In this document: piece after piece, positions 6,837 to 14,030 of the stretch | Numbering within the stretch: the first letter of the stretch is position 1 | Layout of the letters: each line of letters begins with the position of its first letter | Assembly: GCA_027482795.1 (NCBI GenBank) | Contig: JAIXVS010000073.1 | Location: 1 to 17,632 of the forward strand | DNA: 17,632 nucleotides | Direction of reading: 5' to 3' | Source: Rhodobacter sp. | GTDB taxonomy: Bacteria; Pseudomonadota; Alphaproteobacteria; Rhodobacterales; Rhodobacteraceae | The notes under the pieces: model-generated | Seen by the model: the letters and a program-made list of their open reading frames with translations, nothing else | What the model was told of the DNA's origin: nothing | Databases searched by the model: none | Translations under genes and position numbers: made by a program

Positions 6837-7831
6837 GATTGCACCATCAGGTGCTTGATCACGCCTGCTAGCCATTCTGTGTAAAGCTTGCGTCCTTCGG
6901 GCCCAAAGTGGTGGTGATCAATTGTTAATTGGCCAAGTTTGCGCGCAAGGTTTTCTGGTGGTGCCTGAAACTCTGGTATCAAGCCTTGGATGTCCTGTAT
7001 GACTTCATCCGACATCGGGCTTTCAAGGTAGGCGTTGGGCCGAACAACAACCAGTATCGCACCAGTGCTAGCCAAGCTGTCACGGATGCGATCAATGATG
7101 GCAATCTCCATTTTCGCTGAAGGTGACACAGCCCCCACGAAACGGTCATCAAACGACGTCTTCGGATCTAAACCGTTCCCAGCCAATTCCGCGGCTGCTT
7201 TTTGCCTGAGTTTCTTTTTTCGATTGTCGTCGATGTCGAACGCGTCCAACCAGCACACAGTTGTTTGCGAAGCGTTTGTTGCAGACAATACGCCGTAGGT
7301 TAGCCCAGTTACATGATGGTCTATGGCTTGTGCTATCTTTTTTCGCACAGCATCAAATAGCTGGTAGCGACTCGCCGACGGGTCGGCGTCATGAATAGCC
7401 TCAGATACTTCGGAAAAACTTAAAAAGCCCAAGTCGCCGTGCGCGAAATTCCACGGCATTCCATTTGCATTCTGAAGCAACCCGATTTCTGTTTCCAACA
7501 CGACAACCTTCGGAATTCGGCCGCTTGACAGCAAATAATTCAAAATTGACTCGCTACGCAGTGTCGTTCGGCCTGGACGCCCAAGATTAAAGATACTCTC
7601 ATAGTTGGCGCCAAGTTCTGCGCGCATTATTTCAGGGGAGAGGCCCCTGCGGATGCGGGAACTGCCCAAAAAGGCAACATCGACCCTTGGCGGAAGGTCG
7701 ATCAGTTGCCGTGCAGAACAAACCGCGCTGTTTGCCACGCTGGCAAAGCGGACAGGCATAAAATTGGCACTGCTGATAGTGATCAATGACACCGCAACGA
7801 TCACTATCGCCCCAAGACGGCGCAAAAGCAT
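6833..7831 (-). CDS. membrane-anchored SGNH-fold acyltransferase/esterase (DltD/AlgJ-like role)
   Basis: 332 residues. I chose the ATG at 7829-7831, one base after the ACP stop (TGAGATG), over a TTG at 7846 inside the ACP gene. An N-terminal signal anchor (about residues 5-25) places the domain in the periplasm. SGNH features are DVAFLGSSRIRRG with likely nucleophile S58, a glycine block NLGRPGRTT, and the C-terminal D305-x-x-H308 block in TIDHHHFGPEG. The same logic is used by DltD, AlgX/AlgJ and PatB, which hand acyl groups from an MBOAT partner to a polymer. Overall similarity to DltD itself looks weak, so I infer role by fold and context. Inferred step: final transfer to an envelope glycan, or editing by hydrolysis. 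Confidence 0.82.
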   Translation of the reverse strand: MLLRRLGAIVIVAVSLITISSANFMPVRFASVANSAVCSARQLIDLPPRVDVAFLGSSRIRRGLSPEIMRAELGANYESIFNLGRPGRTTLRSESILNYLLSSGRIPKVVVLETEIGLLQNANGMPWNFAHGDLGFLSFSEVSEAIHDADPSASRYQLFDAVRKKIAQAIDHHVTGLTYGVLSATNASQTTVCWLDAFDIDDNRKKKLRQKAAAELAGNGLDPKTSFDDRFVGAVSPSAKMEIAIIDRIRDSLASTGAILVVVRPNAYLESPMSDEVIQDIQGLIPEFQAPPENLARKLGQLTIDHHHFGPEGRKLYTEWLAGVIKHLMVQS

Positions 7832-7832
7832 C

Positions 7833-8072
7833 TCAAGCCTCGACAAGGATGTCGATCAGTTTTATGATCCGAAAATCCGAATAGCTTTCGTCGATCGCTG
7901 TCAGTTTTCGACCAAACTGGGTCTCCAACTCGAAAAGAAAATTCATCGAATCCAGCGAATCGATAAGGTTCTCGGCAAAGAGATCCGTGTCTTCCGTCAC
8001 TTTAGCCGAAAGGCCAAGTTTTGTTTCGTCCAGCGCTGCGCATATCAATTTCATCGCTTCATCACGGGTCAT
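7833..8072 (-). CDS. acyl carrier protein (DltC-like)
   Basis: 79 residues from the ATG at 8070-8072, with AAAGGGAAG upstream. A longer start at 8117 would overlap the KASIII gene. The carrier site is ENLIDSLDSMNFLFELETQFG with phosphopantetheine serine S39. The shape LF-x-E-x-LIDSLDSM followed by ELETQFG and later FRIIKLIDIL is closer to DltC (LLDSFGTVELLLAIENRFD) than to the fatty-acid ACP motif (GADSLD). It should need a 4'-phosphopantetheinyl transferase encoded elsewhere. It sits between the ketoacyl synthase and the SGNH/MBOAT pair, so it is the obvious cytosolic acyl donor for the MBOAT. Confidence 0.9.
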   Translation of the reverse strand: MTRDEAMKLICAALDETKLGLSAKVTEDTDLFAENLIDSLDSMNFLFELETQFGRKLTAIDESYSDFRIIKLIDILVEA

Positions 8073-8089
8073 TTTCAAATCTTCCCTTT

Positions 8090-9079
8090 CTAAAATTGCA
8101 AAATGGCTGTCGCCCAAGAAAGCCCAACGCCAAAGCCAGAAACCAACACAAGACGTCCGTTTAGGTGTCCCGCTTCGTCCTGTTCGGAAAGAAGAAGGGG
8201 AATGCTGGACGAAACCGTATTTCCGTAATTGGATATGTTCTGAAGCAGTTTTTGCGGCGGTATCCCGACGCGGCGCGCCATGGCGTCTAGCATATAGCGC
8301 GATCCCTGATGCAGGGCGAAAAGGTCAATATCATCCAATTTCAGCCCCGCCTTGCCAAGGCAAGCGCGGATGCTTTCTGGCACAACGGAATTCACGAAAT
8401 TGAAAACGGATCTTCCGTGCATGTGAAGCCGCAGATCGTCAGCAATGTCGGCAGCGGGCTCTGCGCCAATTGCTCCGACAAGAGGGCGAGCTGCGCCTCC
8501 AGCTGGCACGCAGATCGAGTCACCATCCTGACCTCGCGTGCCGAAATCCGTCGCCAGAATTCGCCCGCGCCCCTGACCCAGCCGTACGACAGTTGCGGTC
8601 GCCGCATCCCCGAACACACAATTTGTATCCTTGTCACTTGGGTCGATGATGCGCGAATATGGGTCACAGGTAACGACAAGAGCACAGTGCCTTCCGACGG
8701 AATGCAGAAATCCTTCCGCAACTGAAAGGGCATAAACAAAGCCAGAACAGCCCAAAGACAAGTCAAAGCTTGCAAGACTGTCGGGCAGGTTCAAAACAGC
8801 CGCAAGCCCCGCCGAATTCTGCGGCAAACGGCGGTCGGGCGTCTGTGTGACGAAAATTAATGTATCGACCTCTTCTGCTAAACCGCTATGTCGGTCGAAT
8901 AGCTTGCGACATGCATCTGCCGCCAAGGATACACCAGTTTCGCCAGGGCCAAGGACATAGCGACGCGAAAGGCCGACTTTCTCGATAATAAATTGCTCGT
9001 CTGCACCTGTCAGTGCCGCGATTTCGGCTGCGGTATGGCAAACCGATGGAAGAGCATATGCGAAATGCTGTGCGGGCAA
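8090..9079 (-). CDS. ketoacyl-ACP synthase III (FabH-like) dedicated to the operon
   Basis: 329 residues. The start is a TTG at 9077-9079 one base after the upstream stop (TGAATTG), with a strong AAGGAAGG; no better start exists. The thiolase-fold triad is intact: C111 in SLGCSGFVYAL, H257 in LFALHQGSRYMLDAMA and N287 in ISNYGNTVSSSIP. VFGDAATATVV and the terminal LVSGFGVGLSWAT are further KASIII marks. FabH itself condenses acetyl-CoA with malonyl-ACP, while relatives transfer acyl groups or make methylated or branched ketoacyl products. Here it probably makes or loads the acyl group on the neighbouring ACP. It stands where dlt operons have DltA, so the acyl group may be a short ketoacyl or a plain acyl chain. 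The substrate cannot be read from sequence. Confidence 0.92.
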   Translation of the reverse strand: MPAQHFAYALPSVCHTAAEIAALTGADEQFIIEKVGLSRRYVLGPGETGVSLAADACRKLFDRHSGLAEEVDTLIFVTQTPDRRLPQNSAGLAAVLNLPDSLASFDLSLGCSGFVYALSVAEGFLHSVGRHCALVVTCDPYSRIIDPSDKDTNCVFGDAATATVVRLGQGRGRILATDFGTRGQDGDSICVPAGGAARPLVGAIGAEPAADIADDLRLHMHGRSVFNFVNSVVPESIRACLGKAGLKLDDIDLFALHQGSRYMLDAMARRVGIPPQKLLQNISNYGNTVSSSIPLLLSEQDEAGHLNGRLVLVSGFGVGLSWATAILQF

Positions 9080-9080
9080 T

Positions 9081-9737
9081 TCAGCCTTCCTTCAACATGA
9101 ATGTAAAGGTGCTGGTGCCTGACAGGCCCAGATCGGGAAGGTTGAACCTCCAAATGGTCTGGAATGATCCAACCCGCGACCCCGCAAGACGGCGTCCAAG
9201 AAACAATTCGAAGGACCCTTCATCACATGCGGGCTTGGCTACTGGAAGGTTGCACCGACGAAACCCCGTCAGCCATATATCGCTGCATTCAGGCCATCGG
9301 ACGCTATGTTCGGCACGGATGATCTGGACAATAGTGTTTAGCATATCTTCAAAATCGGAAACGCCCGACCAATCCCAGACGGTGGAGTCAGGCGCATCGG
9401 CGCTGCCAGAGTCTGGCCCAGACCGACGTACAATCTGAACCGAAACTGGCAAATCCACCCGCGGCGCAATAGCGGACAACTCGCTTAAGGCGAAAGATTT
9501 CAATTCTGGGTTGGAAACGCTTTGAAAATAAACCCGACCTAAGTCATCAGAAATTCCTGCGGTGCCATCAGGCTTGCAGGCCACAAGATTTACAGTCTTT
9601 CGATGAAACTCGGCTTGCTTAAAAATATGTGGCTGCGGCGTCAATACCTCCGACACCCTAGCTATTATTTGCGTTCCTTGGACGTAATCCCGTTCACCGC
9701 GCAGAAAAACGTCAAGGCTATTTTTACCTTGGTCCAA
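9081..9737 (-). CDS. unrecognised 218-aa cytosolic protein, first gene of the acylation operon
   Basis: I do not recognise this family. The frame runs from a TTG at 9735-9737 (AAGG eight bases upstream, in-frame TAA just before) to a TGA one base before the KASIII start. No signal peptide or membrane span is visible. The start region DVFLRGERDYVQGTQIIARVSEVL resembles the opening strand-helix of some hotdog-fold dehydratases and thioesterases. The C-terminal part (FELFLGRRLAGSRVGSFQTIWRFNLPDLG) is strand-rich, so a hotdog-like fold is possible but weakly supported. Tight coupling to the ketoacyl synthase suggests it acts on the ACP-bound product or supplies its substrate. Codon use is less GC-biased than the left flank, as in the rest of the operon. 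Confidence 0.72.
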   Translation of the reverse strand: MDQGKNSLDVFLRGERDYVQGTQIIARVSEVLTPQPHIFKQAEFHRKTVNLVACKPDGTAGISDDLGRVYFQSVSNPELKSFALSELSAIAPRVDLPVSVQIVRRSGPDSGSADAPDSTVWDWSGVSDFEDMLNTIVQIIRAEHSVRWPECSDIWLTGFRRCNLPVAKPACDEGSFELFLGRRLAGSRVGSFQTIWRFNLPDLGLSGTSTFTFMLKEG

Positions 9738-9780
9738 AAATCGCCGCCTTAAATCTTAAATTCTTTAAATCAATGCGGAA

Positions 9781-9809
9781 CGGCTACACAGCAAAAATCA
9801 GCATGTCAA
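9781..9809 (-). promoter_or_regulatory. possible promoter of the acylation operon
   Basis: On the - strand a perfect TTGACA (9809-9804) is followed after 17 bases by TAGCCG (9786-9781), a poor -10. It is 44 bases before the first gene's TTG. Only the -35 match is convincing. Confidence 0.35.
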
Positions 9810-10046
9810 TCGCTAGATTGAACAGTTTCTCACAGACTGGGGGTTTGGGTAAACCATGCTCGCTGTGGCAAGGCCTTGGTGGAAGGCGTACAAGAATCCG
9901 CCCTACCCTTGCTTCAAGGCCGAGTTAAGTCCGTCGCATCAGCGAAACAACATCCGCGACGCCAAGACGAAAATCTGTACGAAATCGCGCGCCCACTGCT
10001 TTGCCCTGCCCTTTGGCCACAGGCGGCACAATCCACCGCCGCGCGC
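9810..10046. other. intergenic stretch with no supported gene
   Basis: Lies between the divergent promoter region of the acylation operon and the end of the Ig/barrel gene. Short + frames (from 9856 and 9876) run through it but have no family motifs, and the longer one continues antisense to the barrel gene. A weak hairpin GGCGG-CACAATCCA-CCGCC (10022-10040) could act as a poor terminator for the leftward gene; it has no T-run. Confidence 0.4.
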
Positions 10047-10178
10047 CTAAGGGTCGACAACAACATAAAGCCCACCGACATCGCCAGACGGCCCAGCACT
10101 AAGGTTGTTCATCAAGTTCTTGGCGAACTTTTCAGTGAATGTCACGTCACAAACACCTTTCGCGCGATACCTCGCCAT
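10047..10178 (-). CDS. short frame after the barrel gene, doubtful
   Basis: 43 residues from an ATG at 10176-10178 to TAG. The product contains CDVTFTEKFAKNLMNNL and ends in GDVGGLYVVVDP, which reads like protein rather than noise. The frame is the same one as the barrel and is open all the way back to the barrel's TAG at 10239-10241. It may be a small gene without a good ribosome site, or the remains of an older C-terminal extension. No family is recognised. Confidence is low. Confidence 0.3.
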   Translation of the reverse strand: MARYRAKGVCDVTFTEKFAKNLMNNLSAGPSGDVGGLYVVVDP

Positions 10179-10238
10179 TTGGAGCGCTGCGTCTTGGTGC
10201 GCTTCAAGGCGAAAGGTGAAACCGCACCAAATAGACAG

Positions 10239-10975
10239 CTACCATGTAATTTCGTACCCATGCTGCAAGGATGGGGTTCCATTGGTATCGGCGCGAATAC
10301 CGCTGGAAACGCTTCCCGCGCCCTGAAGAATCTGACGTTCACGCGAAAGTTCAACCGAACCACGTTGTAGGCTGCTTGTTTCGTCATAATCCATGCTCAA
10401 ACGCCAGTCCGTCTCGTCCGCAGCTTTATGACTTTCCCAGATTAGCCCAACGCCGACGCCGCAGCCAGCCTCTTGCCCGCCAAATCCATCTTCACAGAAC
10501 ACACGCGGCGTAATCCCAAAGGCGCTGCGATCGCCTGGGCTTCCCTGTTTCGCACCATCTTTAAAGAGGAAATCTGTTTCAAGATAAGTGCGCAAACCAA
10601 TTGCTGGGTCAAATGCGATGGACCCCGTATCGCTAAGCCCGCCATCCGATGCCGTAACGCCCGAGCTTAAAGCTGCCGCATAGCCCAGATCAAACCCAAT
10701 TCGCGGGCGAAGGACCATGTCGATAAACAGAGTTTCGCCCGACAGTGCCGCGCCTGCAAAGAGACCGCCATAGGTAAAATCACCATCTGCATCGATCAAA
10801 TCGTCGTAGCGCAATTCATAACCGTGTAAGCCAAGCGCAGCGCCGCCATAATAATCCAGCAGCATCCCCCCACCCAGTTTGCGCGCACCATAGCCGCCCG
10901 CATTCACGCCAAACCCAACGATCGTGCCTGTTGTGGTCGACGCATCGACATTGCTTTGCGATAGGTATCCCCCCC
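10239..10975 (-). CDS. C-terminal beta-barrel of a surface protein, separated by frameshift
   Basis: About 245 residues, read from the G7 tract where this frame picks up after the Ig-repeat frame. The segment GYLSQSNVDAS-TTTGTIVGFGVNAGGYG continues the upstream protein naturally. A start-codon search alone would place the start at a GTG at 10905-10907. The protein is a run of alternating, amphipathic strands rich in Gly, Tyr and Asp. It ends in HGYEITW, an outer-membrane-type C-terminus (Trp last, hydrophobic at -3, Tyr at -5). Two cysteines (PRVFCEDG...EAGCGVG) may form an extracellular-loop disulfide. It is best read as the translocator of an autotransporter-like adhesin whose passenger is the Ig-repeat frame. 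Which autotransporter type it is cannot be settled by eye. Confidence 0.7.
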
Positions 10976-13588
10976 AGAAACGGCCACGGACAGCCCACCC
11001 ATAACGCGCTCAAGCTCTTGTTCCAATATGGGCTGCAAAGGGTCACTGACTTCGTCGACAAGGTTGGCATCAGCCGAATAAATCACCGAAACTTTAACGC
11101 GATGGGTCGTCGTGTTGCCACTGGCGTCCGTTGCGGTCACAATAAAGATATAGGTGTTGTTGCCGTCGCTATCAGATGGGTTGTCATAGTCTGGCGCCAC
11201 CAGAAAGCTGATCTTGCCACTGGCCGAAATCTGGAATTTGCCCTTATCGGGGCCGCCGCTGATCGTCCAAGTTACGGGTTCATCCGAAGTCAATTGCATC
11301 ACAGTTGTCTGGTTTGCATTCACTGTGGTTTCAGCCGTGCCTGTCCCGCCATCGGGGTTAGTGATGACGGGTTCTGTCGTATCCTCTTCGGTGAAAATCA
11401 CAGATTCAGTATTTGTAAGGGCGACGCTATCTAGCGTGCCGCTGATCGTCGCCGTGCCAGTGGTTGTGCCCGATGTCAGCGTGGCCGTATAGGTGCCATC
11501 TCCGTTATCTGTCACCGTGCCCGGCGTGCCAAGATCGGTGGTCAAATCCACCGTCCCGCCGCTGGCCGTCAGATCATTGCCATTTGCATCGACCAATTGC
11601 ACCGTGACGGTGGATGTTGTGGTGCCATCTGCCACAATACTTGTGGGGCTTGCGGTGATCGTGGATGTGGTGACATCAGCGTCGCCTGCCGTAAAGGTCA
11701 CTGTCGCAGTTTCGGTCATGGCGCTGCTGTCCAGCGTACCGCTAATCGTCGCCGTGCCTGCGGTGGTGCTCGATGTCAGTGTTGCCGTGTAAGTGCCATC
11801 GCCATTATCTGTCACGGTGCCCAATGTTCCAAGATCAGTGGTCAAATCCACCGTCCCGCCGCTGGCAGACAGGTCAGCACCACTGGAATCTTTTAACTGC
11901 ACCGTAATCGACGATGTTGTGCTGCCATCGGCCTCAATGCTGCTGGGGCTGGCGGTGATGGTGGACGTGGTCAAATCTGCGCCAGTAGCAGAGGTAAAGG
12001 TCACCGTTGCAGTAACTGTCAGGGCGCTGCTGTCCAGCGTGCCGCTGATCGTTGCCGTGCCTGCGGTGGTGTCCGATATCAGCGTGGCCGTATAGGTTCC
12101 GTTCGCGTTATCTGTCACCGTGCCCAGCGTGCCCAGATCGGTGGTCAAATCCACCGTCCCGCCGCTGGCGATCAAATCATTGCCATTTGCGTCCTTAAGC
12201 TGCACCGTGATGATCGATGTCGCAGCACCGTCAGCGGCAATTCTTGTTGGGCTGGCGACAATGGTGGCCTGTGTCACATCGGCGGCACCTGGCGCGAAAA
12301 CGACTGCCTCAGTATCCGTGATGGCGCTGCCAGCCAAAGTGCCGCTGATCATCGCGGTGCCCGTGCTGGTGGCCGAGGTCAGCGTGGCGGTGTAGGTTCC
12401 GTTCCCATTGTCGGTTACCGTCCCCAGTGTTCCAATCGTGGAACTCAGCACAACAACGCCGCCACTGGCGACCAGATCATTGCCATTTGCATCTTTCAGT
12501 TGCACTGTAATGGTCGAGGTTGTCGTTCCATCGGCCAAAATGCTGGCGATGCTGGCCGTTATTGTAGATTGGGTCAAACTTGCCGCACCAGGCGTAAAGG
12601 CAACTGTTGCGGTATCTGTTATGGCACTGCTGTCCAATGTGCCGCTGATGGTTGCGGTACCCGTTGTTGTGCCCGATGTCAGCGTGGCCGTATAGGTTCC
12701 GTTCGCCTTATCTGTCACCGCGCCCAAACTGCCTAATGTGGTGCTCAGGGCAACCGTCCCGCCGCTGGCCGTTAGGTCCGTTCCGCCCGAATCCTTTAAC
12801 TGCACTGTGATGGTCGACGTAGTCACGCCATTGGCCACAATCGTGGTCGGGCTGGCGGTGATAACAGATGTCCTTACATCGCCTTCGGCCCTAACAACCA
12901 ATTCGTTCAGCGTAGTATCCGACAGCGTATAGCCAGTCGTGTTTGTAACAGTCGCAACGACATCATAGGTGCCTATGGTCGTTGTTGGCAAAGTCAGGCT
13001 CCAAGTGCCAGCAACGGTATCGACCACCAACGAATCTGACGTTGTGTACAAGGTGCCATTGGCACTTACTGTCAGTGTCTCGCTACCAGACAGTGTGACA
13101 GTCCCCGTCAAAGTCGGCGTGCTATCCGATGTGGACAATGTGGTCACCGTAACAGGGCCGCTTGGGTTGTTGGCCAAAACGGTGGCCAAATAGGCGTTCA
13201 GTTGGGTTAAAGTTGAACTATCCGCAGACCCGCTAACATCATCGCCAGTTGCAATTCCTAACGCTGCCAAAGTTTCTTCAACCTCGACTAAGCCGTAATT
13301 CGACGTTGAATCTAACGTATATGTCCCGCCTGAATACGAAATAATATATATTGCTGCAGAAGAACTAGGAATAAATCCAAATACCTCTAGGTTGGATCCT
13401 GATTTCATTTTCCATGTGATCGTTCCCGAGATGGTATAAACAACAGACCCTTTGGTTAGGACAAGGTCCGCTGGAACATCATTTCCTTGTACCGATTCGA
13501 ATACACCAGATGTGCTGTTTTGCTGCACAAGCGCAACCGTAAACCCAAGATCAGCGAATGTTATGATATTATTAGCTTTTTTGGGCAT
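10904..13588 (-). CDS. large Ig-like repeat surface protein (passenger part)
   Basis: 894 residues from an ATG at 13586-13588 (GGGAAAG upstream); a TTG 21 bases earlier is less likely. In order: an N-terminal region of ~145 residues, one Ig-like domain (about 146-240), five ~99-residue repeats, a cadherin-like domain (EPVITNPDGG to HRVKVSVIY), and a linker helix LVDEVSDPLQPILEQELERV before the barrel. Each repeat follows STITASPTSIVADG, then VTVQL, a LTASGGTVDL strand, GTVTDNGDGTYTATLT and TATISGTLDS, which is the Big_1/invasin-like pattern. Composition is Thr/Ser/Asp-rich, with only Lys-poor surfaces, as in adhesins. No signal peptide is present in this frame, and the frame stops after LGLA* just past a G7 run, cutting off the barrel. 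As written the product could not be exported or anchored. Confidence 0.85.
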   Translation of the reverse strand: MPKKANNIITFADLGFTVALVQQNSTSGVFESVQGNDVPADLVLTKGSVVYTISGTITWKMKSGSNLEVFGFIPSSSAAIYIISYSGGTYTLDSTSNYGLVEVEETLAALGIATGDDVSGSADSSTLTQLNAYLATVLANNPSGPVTVTTLSTSDSTPTLTGTVTLSGSETLTVSANGTLYTTSDSLVVDTVAGTWSLTLPTTTIGTYDVVATVTNTTGYTLSDTTLNELVVRAEGDVRTSVITASPTTIVANGVTTSTITVQLKDSGGTDLTASGGTVALSTTLGSLGAVTDKANGTYTATLTSGTTTGTATISGTLDSSAITDTATVAFTPGAASLTQSTITASIASILADGTTTSTITVQLKDANGNDLVASGGVVVLSSTIGTLGTVTDNGNGTYTATLTSATSTGTAMISGTLAGSAITDTEAVVFAPGAADVTQATIVASPTRIAADGAATSIITVQLKDANGNDLIASGGTVDLTTDLGTLGTVTDNANGTYTATLISDTTAGTATISGTLDSSALTVTATVTFTSATGADLTTSTITASPSSIEADGSTTSSITVQLKDSSGADLSASGGTVDLTTDLGTLGTVTDNGDGTYTATLTSSTTAGTATISGTLDSSAMTETATVTFTAGDADVTTSTITASPTSIVADGTTTSTVTVQLVDANGNDLTASGGTVDLTTDLGTPGTVTDNGDGTYTATLTSGTTTGTATISGTLDSVALTNTESVIFTEEDTTEPVITNPDGGTGTAETTVNANQTTVMQLTSDEPVTWTISGGPDKGKFQISASGKISFLVAPDYDNPSDSDGNNTYIFIVTATDASGNTTTHRVKVSVIYSADANLVDEVSDPLQPILEQELERVMGGLSVAVSGGDTYRKAMSMRRPQQARSLGLA
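10969..10975 (-). other. G7 tract at the passenger/barrel frameshift
   Basis: Seven C on the + strand. Reading TCT GGG GGG GAT keeps the Ig frame, which ends 22 codons later. One more G (TCT GGG GGG GGA TAC) would join SVAVSG to GYLSQSNV and restore one ~1,120-residue protein. It is a natural slippage site. Confidence 0.75.
11395..12880 (-). repeat. five tandem ~297-bp repeats encoding Ig-like domains
   Basis: Five in-frame units of about 99 codons. They share near-identical stretches such as the one coding SGGTVDLTTDLGT and the one coding DNGDGTYTATLTS. The last three units (nearer the barrel) are most alike, which suggests recent duplication. The array could change copy number by recombination. 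Confidence 0.85.
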
Positions 13589-13721
13589 TCTTTCCCACCG
13601 TTCCAACAAAAACTTCGTTAAATGGCACAGAAACGACGTCTGCCAACATCGGTGCGGCCGATGCGATCAGGGCAAAAATGATGCAAAAACCAATTCGCGG
13701 GCGGCGGCGATGTTCAAACGC
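13572..13721 (-). pseudogene. out-of-frame signal peptide of the Ig-repeat protein
   Basis: In the -1 frame just upstream of the Ig gene, the reading is FEHRRRPRIGFCIIFALIA, SAAPMLADVV, then VPFNEVFVGTVGKNAQKS*. That is a textbook signal peptide: basic n-region, hydrophobic core and a small-residue cleavage site after MLA. It is followed by mature sequence that runs into an A6 tract (13577-13582). Five A instead of six would continue as KNAQKANNIITFADLG, straight into the Ig-repeat protein. No ATG lies before the hydrophobic core in this frame, so the start must come from another frame or from a rarer start codon. Confidence 0.55.
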
Positions 13722-13768
13722 TTAACAATACCACCAAAAGAGGCGAAAATGGTTTCAAACCATGCCAT
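13667..13768 (-). other. possible original start segment of the Ig-repeat protein
   Basis: A 33-codon frame from ATG at 13766-13768 reads MAWFETIFASFGGIVKRLN and ends at TGA. It is in the same frame as the main Ig gene. A shift in the GCCGCCGCCCGCG stretch would lead into the signal-peptide frame (RRRPRIGF). A TG-TATAAT motif overlaps this ATG (13767-13774), which argues that transcription could begin too late to use it. Support is weak. Confidence 0.3.
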
Positions 13769-13966
13769 TATACATTCCAAACTAAAAATAAATCAAAAGT
13801 TTATTTAGTAAATTAACTTACAAACTTTAAGATGAAATTATTATGTTTCACCTTATGTCATTCTTTCTGGTATTCTCGCAGGTGTTTAAATGTCAAATGA
13901 AAAATTAATCCCCAAAAAGGGGCGACGAGGCTTATCTATATGTAGCCATAAATAAGATTAATCAGT
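13769..13966. promoter_or_regulatory. AT-rich upstream region of the Ig-repeat gene
   Basis: Much more AT-rich than anything else in the window, with several TATAAT/TTAAAT-like words but no single clear promoter. It probably holds the promoter for the leftward Ig-repeat gene and contains the nested inverted repeats at 13904-13962. Confidence 0.4.
13904..13962. repeat. nested inverted repeats
   Basis: An outer pair ATTAATC (13904-13910) / GATTAAT (13956-13962) encloses CCCC-AAAAA-GGGG (13910-13922). It also encloses two overlapping small palindromes: GGCT...AGCC (13929-13932 with 13944-13947) and CTTAT...ATAAG (13931-13935 with 13952-13956). Several alternative hairpins are possible. Role unknown. 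Confidence 0.5.
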
Positions 13967-14030
13967 CTATTGGTTGTGCATGGCTGACCGCGCCCGAAAC
14001 CCACGCCGCAGCACGCCTGCGTCAGACGGG

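Noticed and set aside
6837..6875. Earlier ATG for the MBOAT gene
   Set aside because: It adds a charged segment inside the SGNH gene; the ATGA overlap at 6836 matches the coupling style of the operon.
9876..10370. 164-codon + strand frame
   Set aside because: Its second half is antisense to the barrel gene and the short frame after it; the first half has no motif or good start.
11214..13193. Series of ~95-codon + strand frames starting MPSPLSVTVP or similar
   Set aside because: They recur every ~300 bases because they are antisense to the tandem Ig-like repeats.
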